Source: Ardenticatenales bacterium (lineage in GTDB: Bacteria; Chloroflexota; Anaerolineae; Promineifilales; Promineifilaceae). From it: a DNA stretch of 64,000 nucleotides. Shown piece after piece: positions 9,758 through 18,336 of this stretch. Position 1 is the stretch's first letter. Each line of letters begins with the position of its first letter. A model generated the notes under the pieces. That model had not been told where the DNA came from. It saw only the letters and a program-made list of their open reading frames with translations, and made no database searches. The stretch spans positions 1 to 64,000 of the forward strand of contig JACKBM010000030.1 in the NCBI GenBank assembly GCA_020634575.1, given 5' to 3'. A program made the position numbers and the translations under genes.

Positions 9758-11179
9758 ATGTTTATTAATGGTGAATGGCTCGATGGCGAGCGGACTTTTC
9801 CCGTCTACAACCCGGCCACCGGCGAGTTGCTGGCCGAGGTGGCTGATGCTAGCCGGGCTGACGCGGCGCGGGCGATTCAGGCCGCCCACGAGGCGTTTGC
9901 GGGCTGGCGGCAGACGACGGCCTACGAGCGCGCCGCCATCCTCTACCGGGCCTACGAATTGATGCTGGCGCGCAAGGCAGAATTGGCTGAGCTGATGACC
10001 AAAGAGCAGGGCAAGCCGCTACGCACTGCCCAGATCGAGGTCCAGTACGGGGCTGATTTTCTGCTCTGGTTTGCCGAGGAAGCGAAGCGCGTTTATGGCG
10101 AAACCATCCCATCGAACCGGGCGAACCACCGTTTTCTGGTGCAATATCAGCCGGTGGGGGTGGTGGCGGCCATCACGCCGTGGAACTATCCCATTTCGAT
10201 GATCACCCGCAAGGTGGCGCCGGCATTGGCGGCTGGCTGCACCGTCGTGTTGAAACCGGCCGAAGCGACGCCGCTTTGTGCGATGGCTGTTTTCAAAATT
10301 CTGGTTGAGGCGGGGGCACCGGACGGCGTCATCAACCTGATCACCGTGGCTGACCCGCGCCCGATTGGCGAGGAGTTCTGCACCAATCCGCTGGTGCGTA
10401 AACTGACCTTTACCGGCTCCACCGCCGTCGGTCAGAAGCTGGCCCAGGACGCGGCGCCGCAGTTGCTGCGCGTCTCGATGGAGCTGGGCGGCCACGCGCC
10501 GTTTATCGTTTACGACGACGCCGACCCGGTCCATGCGGCCAAGGGGGCGGCTCTCGTCAAATTCCTGAACACCGGCCAGGCGTGTATCTGCCCCAACCGG
10601 ATTTACGTGCATCGTCGTTTAATGGAGCCGTTCGTGGCGACGTTTACGGAGCGGGTCGGCCGGCTGGTGGCCGGCAATGGGTTGACGCCGGGGGTGCAGG
10701 TCGGGCCGCTGGTCAATGAGGCGGCGGTCGCCAAGGTCGCCAACCAGGTCGAGGATGCGGTAGCGCATGGGGCGACCCTGCATCTGGGCGGCCAGCGGCT
10801 CACGGAGAACGGGCTGGCTCAGGGCCATTTTTATGCACCGACGGTGCTGGGAGACGTTACGCCGGAGATGTTGATTTACCGGGAAGAGACCTTTGGCCCG
10901 GTGGCCGGCATCATCCCCTTTGACGACGACGATGACGTGATTGCGATGGCCAACGACACCCATTACGGGCTGGCGGCCTACGTTTATACCCAGAACATCA
11001 GCCGGGCGCTGCGGACGTTTGAGGCGCTGGAGTTTGGCATCGTTGGCATCAACGACATTAACCCAACCAGCGCGGCGGTGCCGTTTGGCGGCATGAAGGC
11101 GAGCGGGCTGGGCCGGGAAGGGGCGCGTGAGGGGTTGAAAGAGTATCTGGAGACCAAGATCGCCGGGTTGGTGATTTAA
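9758..11179 (+). CDS. NAD(P)-dependent aldehyde dehydrogenase (succinate-semialdehyde type)
   Basis: 473-aa cytosolic aldehyde dehydrogenase. ITPWNYPISMITRKVAPAL and VVLKPAEATPL form the coenzyme pocket, FTGSTAVGQKL the glycine motif, MELGGHAPFIV supplies the general-base Glu, and NTGQACICPNRIYV carries the catalytic Cys. The C-terminal EFGIVGINDINPTSAAVPFGGMKASG is typical of the succinate-semialdehyde/glutarate-semialdehyde dehydrogenase group. It is tightly clustered: 2 bp after the DUF385 gene and 1 bp before the metallophosphoesterase. Substrate assignment is by family resemblance only; no GABA transaminase is nearby. Confidence 0.93.
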   Translation: MFINGEWLDGERTFPVYNPATGELLAEVADASRADAARAIQAAHEAFAGWRQTTAYERAAILYRAYELMLARKAELAELMTKEQGKPLRTAQIEVQYGADFLLWFAEEAKRVYGETIPSNRANHRFLVQYQPVGVVAAITPWNYPISMITRKVAPALAAGCTVVLKPAEATPLCAMAVFKILVEAGAPDGVINLITVADPRPIGEEFCTNPLVRKLTFTGSTAVGQKLAQDAAPQLLRVSMELGGHAPFIVYDDADPVHAAKGAALVKFLNTGQACICPNRIYVHRRLMEPFVATFTERVGRLVAGNGLTPGVQVGPLVNEAAVAKVANQVEDAVAHGATLHLGGQRLTENGLAQGHFYAPTVLGDVTPEMLIYREETFGPVAGIIPFDDDDDVIAMANDTHYGLAAYVYTQNISRALRTFEALEFGIVGINDINPTSAAVPFGGMKASGLGREGAREGLKEYLETKIAGLVI

Positions 11180-11180
11180 G

Positions 11181-11807
11181 ATGGCGCTGAAAATTGTGTT
11201 GATCAGCGACACGCATGGGTCGCATGAGGATCTGGTGGTACCGGCCGGTGACGTCCTGATCCACGCCGGCGATCTGACCCGAACAGGGACGTTAAGCGAG
11301 CTTGAGGCGTTTGCCGCTTGGCTGCGGCCCCTGCCGCACCGGCACAAATTGCTCATCGCCGGCAACCATGATTTCTGCTGCGAGCGCCAGCCCGAGGCGG
11401 CGCGAGACGTTTTGGCGGAGTTCAACTATCTGGTTGATGAGGCGGTGACGATTGAGGGCGTCCGGTTTTACGGCTCGCCCTGGACGCCGGAACATTTCGA
11501 CTGGGCCTTTCAGAAGCCGCGCGGTCCGGAGCTGGGGGCAGTTTGGGAGCGGATACCGGCCGGTACCGATATCCTCATCACCCACGGCCCGCCCAAAGGC
11601 ATCCTGGACTGGACCGTCTCGGGCGACCGGGCTGGCTGTGTGGAGTTGGCGGATGTGGTAGCCGAGCTGGCGCCCCGTTACCATGTGTTTGGCCACATTC
11701 ACGAGGCCGCTGGCCAGGAAACACATGGGGCGACGACCTATGTGAATGCGAGCAGTGTGGATTTGCGCTACCGGGTGGTGAATGAGCCGGTGGTGATTGA
11801 GGTTTAG
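11181..11807 (+). CDS. Calcineurin-like metallophosphoesterase
   Basis: 208-aa metal-dependent phosphoesterase with all five blocks: ISDTHG, HAGDLTR, AGNHD, THGPP and FGHIHEA. These supply the two-metal centre and catalytic His. The compact size, with no extra domain, fits the YfcE/MPPED-like group acting on phosphodiesters or nucleotides. It follows the aldehyde dehydrogenase by 1 bp and precedes RidA by 8 bp, so all are probably one transcript. The physiological substrate is not predictable. Confidence 0.92.
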   Translation: MALKIVLISDTHGSHEDLVVPAGDVLIHAGDLTRTGTLSELEAFAAWLRPLPHRHKLLIAGNHDFCCERQPEAARDVLAEFNYLVDEAVTIEGVRFYGSPWTPEHFDWAFQKPRGPELGAVWERIPAGTDILITHGPPKGILDWTVSGDRAGCVELADVVAELAPRYHVFGHIHEAAGQETHGATTYVNASSVDLRYRVVNEPVVIEV

Positions 11808-11815
11808 GGGGCGAA

Positions 11816-12217
11816 ATGAGCAAAGAGACAATTAATCCGCCGGAGCTATTCAACAGCCTGCAATATGGGTTTTCACAAGGGGTGGTGAGCACCGGCCGGA
11901 AAACCATCCACCTCTCCGGCCAGGTGGCCTGGAATGCGGATGAGGAAATTGAGGGGGCCGGCGACCTGGGCGTCCAGATGCGGGCTTCGTTGCGCAATGT
12001 TGCGATAGCGTTGCAGGCGGCCGGGGCGACACTGGCAGATGTCGTCTCGTTGCGTATCTACTTCCTCGACCGACTGCGCGATGACCTGAGCGGGATTGGG
12101 GCTGGCCTGCGCGAGTTTTTCCCGCAGGAACCACCGGCGACAACCTGGATCGGGGTGATGTCGCTGGCGGACCCGGCGTTTCTGGTTGAGGTGGAGGCGT
12201 TGGCTGTTGTTGATTAG
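11816..12217 (+). CDS. RidA/YjgF-family protein
   Basis: 133-aa member of the Rid family, whose best-known role is deaminating reactive enamine/imine intermediates from PLP enzymes. The features IHLSGQVAWNADEEI, LRNVAIALQAAGATLADVVSLRIYF and the terminal FLVEVEALAVV match the trimeric chorismate-mutase-like fold. The conserved RidA arginine position appears in SLRIYFLD. It is the last gene of the 9.4-12.2 kb cluster before a dyad repeat array. It may be one of the Rid2-7 subfamilies rather than archetypal RidA. Confidence 0.88.
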   Translation: MSKETINPPELFNSLQYGFSQGVVSTGRKTIHLSGQVAWNADEEIEGAGDLGVQMRASLRNVAIALQAAGATLADVVSLRIYFLDRLRDDLSGIGAGLREFFPQEPPATTWIGVMSLADPAFLVEVEALAVVD

Positions 12218-12259
12218 GGTTGGCCGCGTCGCGTCAGCGGCGCGCCAACTCTGGAGGAA

Positions 12260-12475
12260 ACTCCCCACCCGAGACAGGTACTCCAACCGACAACGCTGAC
12301 AGGTCCCCAACCCGACTGACAGCCGCCAACCCGACAGGTACGCCAACCCGGAGTACCCCCCAACACTTCAACCCGACAGGTCCCCCAACCCAGATGGACA
12401 GGGTCCCAACCTGACAGTACGCCAACCCGAGCAAGGTCACCCCTAACCACCCGACAGGTCCCCCAACCCTCGTCG
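12260..12475. repeat. Array B: degenerate ACCCGACAGGT dyad units (fills the 319-bp gap)
   Basis: The 319-bp gap before the Gfo/Idh gene is almost wholly this array. Exact ACCCGACAGGT cores lie at 12329, 12371 and 12449. At least four further imperfect copies occur (around 12268, 12295, 12310 and 12409), separated by CCCCAA-type spacers. Compared with array A the right arm is CAGGT rather than CGGGT. The decay suggests an older copy of the same element family. No gene is seen here. Confidence 0.75.
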
Positions 12476-12536
12476 TTGCCTTTCCCCTGGATTCAACGTA
12501 TAACACGCGCATTATTTTCAGTTTGAGGAGTTTGCC

Positions 12537-13583
12537 ATGTTGCGCTGGGGCATTTTGGGGCCGGGGAGTATCGCCCGGGTGTTTTGTAATGGGTTGCGTT
12601 TTACGGATAGTGGCCAGGCGGTGGCCGTGGCCAGCCGGGATCGGGCGCGGGCGGAGGCACTGGCCGGGCCGTTTGGGATTCCCAAGGTTTATGATAGCTA
12701 TGACGCGCTGCTGGCTGATCCGGACGTCGATGCGGTCTATGTCGCCAACATCCATCCGGCGCACCTGGAATGGGTGGTGAAGGCGGCGGAGGCGGGCAAG
12801 CATATCCTGGTGGAGAAGCCAATTGGGCTGAACCGGCCGGAAGCCGCCCAGATGATCGCCGCCGCCGAGCAGCATGATGTCTTCCTCATGGAAGCGTTTA
12901 TGTACCGCTGCCACCCGCAGATCGCCCGCGCCACCGAGCTGATCGCGAGCGGCGCCATCGGCCAGGTGCGGCTGATCCGCTCCGCTTTTGGTTACAACGC
13001 CGGCTCGAACTACGATGGCCGTGCCCTGAATCAATCCCTGGGCGGCGGCGGCATTTTGGATGTGGGCTGTTACCCGATTTCGGCGGCGCGCTGGCTGGCG
13101 GGCGCGGCCCAGGGGCAACCGTTCGCCGACCCGACCTCGTTCAAGGCCCATGGCGTCCTGGCGCCGACTGGCGTGGACCATTACACCGCCGCCACCATGG
13201 CTTTCCCCGGCGATATCATCGCCGAGGTGTCAACCGCTGTCGGCTGCAACATCCCGGGTGAGGTGACGGTCTTTGGCAGCGAGGGGACGCTCAGTATCGA
13301 CAATCCCTGGCTGCCCTCGTCGCCGTGCCGAAGTGCACGGGAGCCGTTGCCGCCCGAAACAACATTCCCTGCTGCCACCATCCAGCTAACTCGCGGTGGC
13401 AACCGGGAAACGATCACGGTACCGGCCGATCGCGACTTGTTCACCTATGAGGCGGACATGGTGGCGAACCACATCGCCGCCCGCCAGGCGCCGGCGATGA
13501 GCTGGGCTGATACACTGGGCAATATGGGGGCTCTGGACCAATGGCGCGCCGAAATTGGCGTGCGCTACGCCCAGGACGGCTGA
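12537..13583 (+). CDS. Gfo/Idh/MocA-family oxidoreductase
   Basis: 348-aa NAD(P)-dependent dehydrogenase of sugars or inositol-like substrates. The N-terminal Rossmann domain begins WGILGPGSIARVF. The family marker EKPIGLNRPEA (EKP, whose Lys contacts the substrate) is near residue 97. The C-terminal alpha/beta domain carries LGGGGILDVGCYPI, with the conserved DVG-CY segment. The ATG is preceded by GAGGAG with a 6-nt spacer. The gene lies directly downstream of dyad array B and 31 bp before the M20 amidohydrolase. Substrate unknown. Confidence 0.92.
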   Translation: MLRWGILGPGSIARVFCNGLRFTDSGQAVAVASRDRARAEALAGPFGIPKVYDSYDALLADPDVDAVYVANIHPAHLEWVVKAAEAGKHILVEKPIGLNRPEAAQMIAAAEQHDVFLMEAFMYRCHPQIARATELIASGAIGQVRLIRSAFGYNAGSNYDGRALNQSLGGGGILDVGCYPISAARWLAGAAQGQPFADPTSFKAHGVLAPTGVDHYTAATMAFPGDIIAEVSTAVGCNIPGEVTVFGSEGTLSIDNPWLPSSPCRSAREPLPPETTFPAATIQLTRGGNRETITVPADRDLFTYEADMVANHIAARQAPAMSWADTLGNMGALDQWRAEIGVRYAQDG

Positions 13584-13614
13584 TCTGTTTTTGTGAGAAC
13601 CGAGGAGTTTTGTC

Positions 13615-14784
13615 ATGCTGGAACGCGCTGAAGAACTGAAGGAAAAGTTGGTCCAGATTCGCCGGACCATCCACATGAACCCGGAAACCAGTTTTACCGA
13701 GTTCAAGACAGCGGCGCTGGTCTCGGAGACGTTGTCTGAGCTAGGTGTTGAGCATCAGAATGGGGTGGGCATCACCGGCGTCGTAGCCCGGTTGGGCAAT
13801 GGCAATGGGCCGGTCATCGGCATTCGCGCCGATATGGACGCCCTGCCGATTCAGGAGGCCAACGACGTCCCTTACAAATCCCAGGTGCCGGGCAAGATGC
13901 ATGCCTGCGGCCATGACGCCCACACGACGATGTTGCTGGGCGCGGCCATGCTGCTCAGCCAGGAGCAGTTTGATGGCGAGATTCGCCTGCTGTTCCAGCC
14001 GAGCGAGGAAGCCCAGGACAAAGAGGGCAAAAGCGGCGCGATGCGCATGATCGACGATGCGGCGATCGATGGGTTGGATGCGGTGCTGTCGCTGCATGTC
14101 TCGGGATCGCTGGATTGTGGCCAGGTCAGTCTGCGCGAGGGGTATTCGCTGGCCAATGTGGACACCGTCGACGCCAAAATCATCGGCAAGGGCGGCCACG
14201 GGGCGGCGCCCCACGCCTCGCGGGACCCGATTTTTATGCTGGCGCCAGTGTTGACGGCGCTGCACGGCATTGTTTCGCGCTGGGTGAGCCCGATTGAGCC
14301 GGCCGTTGTGACGGTCGGCAAGGTGGCTGCCGGGACGGTGCATAACGTCATCCCCAACGAGGCTGAGTTAATGCTGACGCTGCGCAGCGCGGATAGCGGT
14401 GTGCGCGAGCAGTTGCTCAAGGAAGTGGAGGCGGCGCTCTCCATCGCCCGTTCTCTGGGTGGTGATTACGAGATTAAGATCACCCGTGGCTACCCGGCGC
14501 TTTATAACGATCCGGCCGTTTCCGGCTGGATTCGGCAGACGGCGACGGATCTGCTTGGCGAAGAAAATGTCAAAACGGGCAGCCTGGTGATGGCTGGCGA
14601 GGATTTTGCCTACATGGCCCAGGCGAGCCGGGGGGCGATGATGAGCATCGGCGTGAAACGGCCGGATGGGCCGCCCCGTTTTGTCCATCATCCGGAGTTT
14701 GATATCGACGAGAATTGCCTGCCGATTGGCGCGGCTATTATGGCGGAAACGGCCCTGCGCTACGTGCGCGGGCAGTTGGGTTGA
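13615..14784 (+). CDS. M20-family amidohydrolase (peptidase M20D type)
   Basis: 389-aa dinuclear metal hydrolase of the IAA-amino-acid hydrolase/hippuricase group, which cleaves N-acyl amino acids. Landmarks are IRADMDALPIQE, MHACGHDAHTTMLLGAA (metal ligands), FQPSEEAQ (catalytic Glu and metal ligand), GKGGHGAAPHASRDP, and the C-terminal metal-binding HHPEFDIDE. No signal peptide. GAGGAG lies 9 nt upstream of the ATG. It is likely co-transcribed with the upstream Gfo/Idh gene; how the two would cooperate is unclear. Confidence 0.93.
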   Translation: MLERAEELKEKLVQIRRTIHMNPETSFTEFKTAALVSETLSELGVEHQNGVGITGVVARLGNGNGPVIGIRADMDALPIQEANDVPYKSQVPGKMHACGHDAHTTMLLGAAMLLSQEQFDGEIRLLFQPSEEAQDKEGKSGAMRMIDDAAIDGLDAVLSLHVSGSLDCGQVSLREGYSLANVDTVDAKIIGKGGHGAAPHASRDPIFMLAPVLTALHGIVSRWVSPIEPAVVTVGKVAAGTVHNVIPNEAELMLTLRSADSGVREQLLKEVEAALSIARSLGGDYEIKITRGYPALYNDPAVSGWIRQTATDLLGEENVKTGSLVMAGEDFAYMAQASRGAMMSIGVKRPDGPPRFVHHPEFDIDENCLPIGAAIMAETALRYVRGQLG

Positions 14785-14819
14785 ACCGGCCGGTAAGCAG
14801 GGGCAGGTAGGAGTTGCTT

Positions 14820-15473
14820 ATGCGACGCATTGGTTTGGGCGGGATTCTGCTGGGGCTGTTCCTGGCGCTGGCCTGCAACGCGCCGTTCGCCGAGCCGACG
14901 GTGCTGGCGCCGCCGACGCTGGCGGCCACGGCTGCGGGGGAAACACCAGCCAGTCCGACGGCAACAGCCACGCCGGCAAGTGCTGAAGCGACTACGGAAC
15001 CGGCCGGTTCCGACGAAACGGCGCCCGCCGCGACTGCTCCCGGCGATACCGCCACGCCGCGGCCCACCTTCACACCCATCCAACAGCCCACCCTGGCCAA
15101 TTCACCAACAGCGTTGCCCTCCAGCACGCCGCGAGCCACCAGCACCCCGCGCAGCGCCACAGCCACCGCGACAAAAACCGCCGGCAGTGGCGGGCCGCTG
15201 TCGTTGGATTACCAGGTGAGTTGGTCCCTTTCACCCGCGGACCCATTTAAAGCGATTGCGTCAGTCACCCTGACCGCTAATGGTGGCAGCGGCGTTTACA
15301 CCTATTACCACGACGACCTGGTTGTTCCCGGCCCGAATTTCACCTATGAGTGGGGCGCTTGCCGCGGCAACCCGGGCAGTTTCCGGGTTGATTCGTCGGA
15401 TGGGCAATCGGTGCGGGTGGATTATTTTGAAAATCCGCCCTGTCCGACGCCTACCCCGACCAGTAGTCCATAA
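14820..15473 (+). CDS. Thr/Pro-rich lipoprotein of unknown function
   Basis: 217-aa predicted lipoprotein: the signal ends LALAC (Cys19). Residues ~25-125 are a Thr/Pro/Ala linker (TATATP-like), probably an extended stalk. A small C-terminal domain (about 130-210) has an Ig-like strand pattern and two Cys residues (WGACRG, NPPCPT) that could form a disulfide. I recognise no family. ATG 14820 is preferred over TTG 14814 because AGGAG lies about 7 nt before it. It stands alone between the M20 gene and a terminator hairpin. Confidence 0.72.
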   Translation: MRRIGLGGILLGLFLALACNAPFAEPTVLAPPTLAATAAGETPASPTATATPASAEATTEPAGSDETAPAATAPGDTATPRPTFTPIQQPTLANSPTALPSSTPRATSTPRSATATATKTAGSGGPLSLDYQVSWSLSPADPFKAIASVTLTANGGSGVYTYYHDDLVVPGPNFTYEWGACRGNPGSFRVDSSDGQSVRVDYFENPPCPTPTPTSSP

Positions 15474-15479
15474 AACGAA

Positions 15480-15513
15480 AAGAACCCGTCTCCGGCTGGA
15501 GGCGGGTTCTTTC
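15480..15513. terminator. Rho-independent-type terminator hairpin
   Basis: A 14-bp stem, AAGAACCCGTCTCC (15480-15493) and GGAGGCGGGTTCTT (15498-15511), closes a 4-nt loop with one G-T pair and is followed by TTCTCT. It lies 7 bp after the lipoprotein stop. The A-rich sequence on its left means it could also terminate the minus-strand gene ending at 15580. Confidence 0.85.
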
Positions 15514-15579
15514 TCTGTAGGTTGGCTAAGAAGAATTATCAGGTGAATCGAGGCTGATTCGCCGCGTTCAAACTGTTGT

Positions 15580-16050
15580 CTAGCCGACTTTTATCTCCGG
15601 CTCGTCAAACTCATCATCTTCATTGATGACGCGCGCTTCCGGGGCGGCGGCTGCGGGCCGGCGCATGCGCTGGAAGAGGGCAAAAGCGCCGTAACCGGCC
15701 AGGGCCAGAATCGCTAGATGAATCATGCCACCGAAGATGGCGCCCAGGAAGAAGCCACGATGGCTGTGGTGGTGGAAATCACGGGGTGGGCGATGAAAGT
15801 CCTGGCGGACGACAACTTCACCGTTGCCAAACATATCACCGTGTACCCGGTCAAAGCGTTGAACTTCAACCGTCACCAACTCACCCGTTTCCGGTTCCAC
15901 TGCGGCAATGGCCATCTGCTGGCTGTTGCCGGCAAAATGACCGGCCAACATGCGCGCCCCAAAGGCAACGACCGAAAAGGCACCGAGGGCCAGAATAACC
16001 ACACCAATTAAACCGAGAATCTTTTTGCGCCGGGATGACCCGTCTTTCAT
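15580..16050 (-). CDS. Two-TM membrane protein with His-rich loop, unknown
   Basis: 156-aa protein. A basic N-terminus (SSRRKK) precedes a first TM segment (ILGLIGVVILALGAFSVVAFG). An extracytoplasmic region of ~70 residues follows, then a second TM segment (FLGAIFGGMIHLAILALAGYG) and an acidic C-tail. Just before TM2 there is a histidine cluster (RPPRDFHHHSHRG) that might bind metal. GGAGG precedes the ATG by 8 nt on its strand. I do not recognise the family, and the neighbours give no functional clue. Confidence 0.7.
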   Translation of the reverse strand: MKDGSSRRKKILGLIGVVILALGAFSVVAFGARMLAGHFAGNSQQMAIAAVEPETGELVTVEVQRFDRVHGDMFGNGEVVVRQDFHRPPRDFHHHSHRGFFLGAIFGGMIHLAILALAGYGAFALFQRMRRPAAAAPEARVINEDDEFDEPEIKVG

Positions 16051-16185
16051 AAATGTGTACCTCCGTCAGTGTCGCTGCTGCTCACACGACGCATTTTTGT
16101 CAATGTTAGGGAGAATAACACAACAGTTTGAAGAAAATCTGCAGATTACCTTAGAAACTTCTGATTATCTGCAGGGACGGGGTTG

Positions 16186-16887
16186 TCAGCTGCGGGCTTC
16201 GATGGTGGCGGCGATCTGTTCCAGGGTCTGGCCGTCGATCAGGGTGATCGGCTTGCCGTGGGCCCATTCGCGCGCGGCCGGGGAGATGCCGGCGGTGGTG
16301 ATCAGGAAGGCATGAGAGGCCCGTTCGTGGATCATGGTGCCGAACAGTTCGCGCACGATCTCGGCGCCGACGGTCTTGTTGTAACGCTTGCATTGGGCCA
16401 CGGCTTTGCGGCCATCAGCGCTGCGGATATCGAGGTCAACACCGCTGTCACCGCTGCGACCGCGGACCTTGACCTGGTACCCTTTCTGGCGGAAGAGAGC
16501 CGCAGAGTATTTCTCGAAATCGGCTGGGCTCAGCAGGTACATCTCGTCGGCGGTGAGGGCGGCCATTGGGTAGGGGCCATCGGCTCGTTTGGGCTGGGCG
16601 GGGCGGGCCTGCCGGTACATGAGCAGGCTCCAGAGGAAGACGAGGGTGAAGACGCTGCCGGCCTCGAGGAGCGTCATGAGCTCATAAAGGCCGTCGGAAA
16701 TGTGGTCGACCCAGACCGGCCGGATCAACCCCCGATACAAAAACCAGGCGATTAATATCCCGGTCCACAGACTGACCAGAACCCAGGCCCAGCGGCCACT
16801 CCCGGAGACATCAATCATTTTGTCCGGCGCCGTTGCCCAGGCCCAGAAGGCGTTGGGCCGGTCCACCAGTTTCGGCTTCTGCTTCAT
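16186..16887 (-). CDS. Membrane-anchored Mrr-like restriction endonuclease-fold protein
   Basis: About 233 aa. Two hydrophobic segments near the N-terminus (WAWVLVSLWTGILIAWFLYR and MTLLEAGSVFTLVFLWSLLM) precede a C-terminal Mrr_cat-like nuclease domain. That domain shows FRQKGYQVKVRGRSGDSGVDLDI then VAQCKRY, i.e. the PD-(D/E)xK pattern with GVD and Q-x-K, and an ITTAGISPAAREWA helix. Mrr proteins cut modified DNA, but TM-linked versions are widespread and of unknown role. The start at 16887 (MKQKPK) is chosen; an ATG 11 codons upstream is also in frame. Target unknown. Confidence 0.82.
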   Translation of the reverse strand: MKQKPKLVDRPNAFWAWATAPDKMIDVSGSGRWAWVLVSLWTGILIAWFLYRGLIRPVWVDHISDGLYELMTLLEAGSVFTLVFLWSLLMYRQARPAQPKRADGPYPMAALTADEMYLLSPADFEKYSAALFRQKGYQVKVRGRSGDSGVDLDIRSADGRKAVAQCKRYNKTVGAEIVRELFGTMIHERASHAFLITTAGISPAAREWAHGKPITLIDGQTLEQIAATIEARS

Positions 16888-16920
16888 AAATGAATTGTTG
16901 GATGCAAAATGCGAGAGCAT

Positions 16921-17244
16921 GCGGCCCCTTCGTATGATGCCGGGATGTTGGCTGGCGCCAGATCAGACTGGTTCCAGTTGGTTGTCATAATCCGCTACGA
17001 AGGGCTGCATTGTAATGGATTCAGGCAGATAATACAAGCACAAATGTTCAACTTTTGGCCGGCCGGCCGTGGCCCAATCATCAGGCTGGCGATGGCCTAA
17101 CGCAGCGTGTCGTACCTAGCAGTCTGGCCGCCGTTGCGTTAAAATCCCCGTTTGTTAGCGGTAACATTGGCGCCAGCTCAGGCGCTACCGTCTGCGACCG
17201 GGCCGCCCAGGCCGGATTGGTTTACCTGAACCAGGGAATTTATT
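16921..17244. other. 324-bp intergenic region with a 9-bp inverted repeat
   Basis: Between the divergent Mrr-like gene and rfbB no coding sequence is evident. CCCTTCGTA (16926-16934) and TACGAAGGG (16996-17004) form an inverted repeat whose flanks (ATGCGGCC and GCTGCAT) nearly extend the pairing, suggesting a small hairpin element or operator. Regulatory signals for rfbB presumably lie here, but no convincing -35/-10 pair was found. Confidence 0.4.
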
Positions 17245-18270
17245 GTGAAGAACATACTTGTCACCGGCGGCGCCGGCTTTATTGGCGCCAATTTTGTCAT
17301 TTATATGCTGGAAAAATATCCGGATTACCGGATCGTGGTCTATGACAAGCTGACCTATGCGGGCAACATGGATAATCTGTTGCCCGTCTCAGACGAGCCG
17401 CGGTTCAGCTTCACCAAAGGGGACATTTGTGACCCCGCCACGGTGCGCCAGACGATTCAGGCGCACAACATCGATACGATCGTCAATTTTGCGGCTGAGA
17501 CCCATGTTGATCGCTCGATTATGGACCCGGATGCGTTTATCCAGACTGGGGTGTATGGCACCTATGTGATGCTCGAGGCCGCGCGCGAGTTTGGCCTGGA
17601 GCGGTACCATCAAATCTCCACGGATGAGGTTTATGGGGATATACCGGCCGGTTACTCTTCCGTCGAATCAGACCCCCTGCGCCCGCGCAGCCCCTATTCG
17701 GCCAGCAAGGCCAGCGGTGACTTGCTGGTTGGTTCCTACTTCACCACCTATGAGCTGCCGGTCACCATTTCCCGCGGCTCCAACAACATCGGCCCATACC
17801 AGCATCTGGAAAAGGTGGTGCCGCTGTTTACCACCAATGCGCTCGAAAATAAGCCGCTGCCGCTTTATGGCGATGGCGGGCAGATGCGCGAATACCAATA
17901 CGTTGTGGATCATTGTGAAGCCATCGACCTGATCCTGCATCAGGGCCAGCTCGGCGAGATTTACAACGTGGGTACCGGCGTGGAAGTGACCAACCTGCGC
18001 ATGGTGGAGCTGCTGCTGGAGACGCTGGGCAAGCCGCAAAGCCTGGTCCGGCGGGTGACGGACCGGCCGGGGCATGACCGCCGCTACAGCATGAACATCG
18101 AAAAGATTCGTGCCCTGGGCTGGACGCCCCGTCATACGCCGGAAGAGGCCATCATTGAGGCCGTCAGCTGGTATCGCGATAATGAATGGTGGTGGCGTCG
18201 AGTCAAGAATGAGGAATTCGCCGCCTACTACGAGGCGCAATACGGTGATCGCCTGCGCCAGGACCAGTAA
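17245..18270 (+). CDS. rfbB: dTDP-glucose 4,6-dehydratase
   Basis: 341-aa extended SDR that converts dTDP-glucose to dTDP-4-keto-6-deoxyglucose, the entry to rhamnose and other deoxysugars for surface glycans. Features are GGAGFIGANF (NAD-binding), DKLTYAGNMDNL (family signature), ISTDEVYGD (Thr-Asp-Glu of the active site) and YSASKA (Tyr-x3-Lys). The initiation codon is GTG at 17245. The partner genes rfbA, rfbC and rfbD are not adjacent, so the pathway is dispersed. The closest alternative would be another NDP-sugar 4,6-dehydratase, but the signature is strongly RfbB. Confidence 0.93.
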   Translation: MKNILVTGGAGFIGANFVIYMLEKYPDYRIVVYDKLTYAGNMDNLLPVSDEPRFSFTKGDICDPATVRQTIQAHNIDTIVNFAAETHVDRSIMDPDAFIQTGVYGTYVMLEAAREFGLERYHQISTDEVYGDIPAGYSSVESDPLRPRSPYSASKASGDLLVGSYFTTYELPVTISRGSNNIGPYQHLEKVVPLFTTNALENKPLPLYGDGGQMREYQYVVDHCEAIDLILHQGQLGEIYNVGTGVEVTNLRMVELLLETLGKPQSLVRRVTDRPGHDRRYSMNIEKIRALGWTPRHTPEEAIIEAVSWYRDNEWWWRRVKNEEFAAYYEAQYGDRLRQDQ

Positions 18271-18336
18271 TACATCAGGTCACTTGCCTGAATGAGTTTT
18301 TTGAACGAAGAATTGCATTGAAGGAGAAGAAGATTT

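Noticed and set aside
16136..16174. AATCTGCAGATT palindrome and a nearby ATCTGCAG copy
   Set aside because: Short and within a small intergenic gap; could be an operator but nothing supports a specific role.
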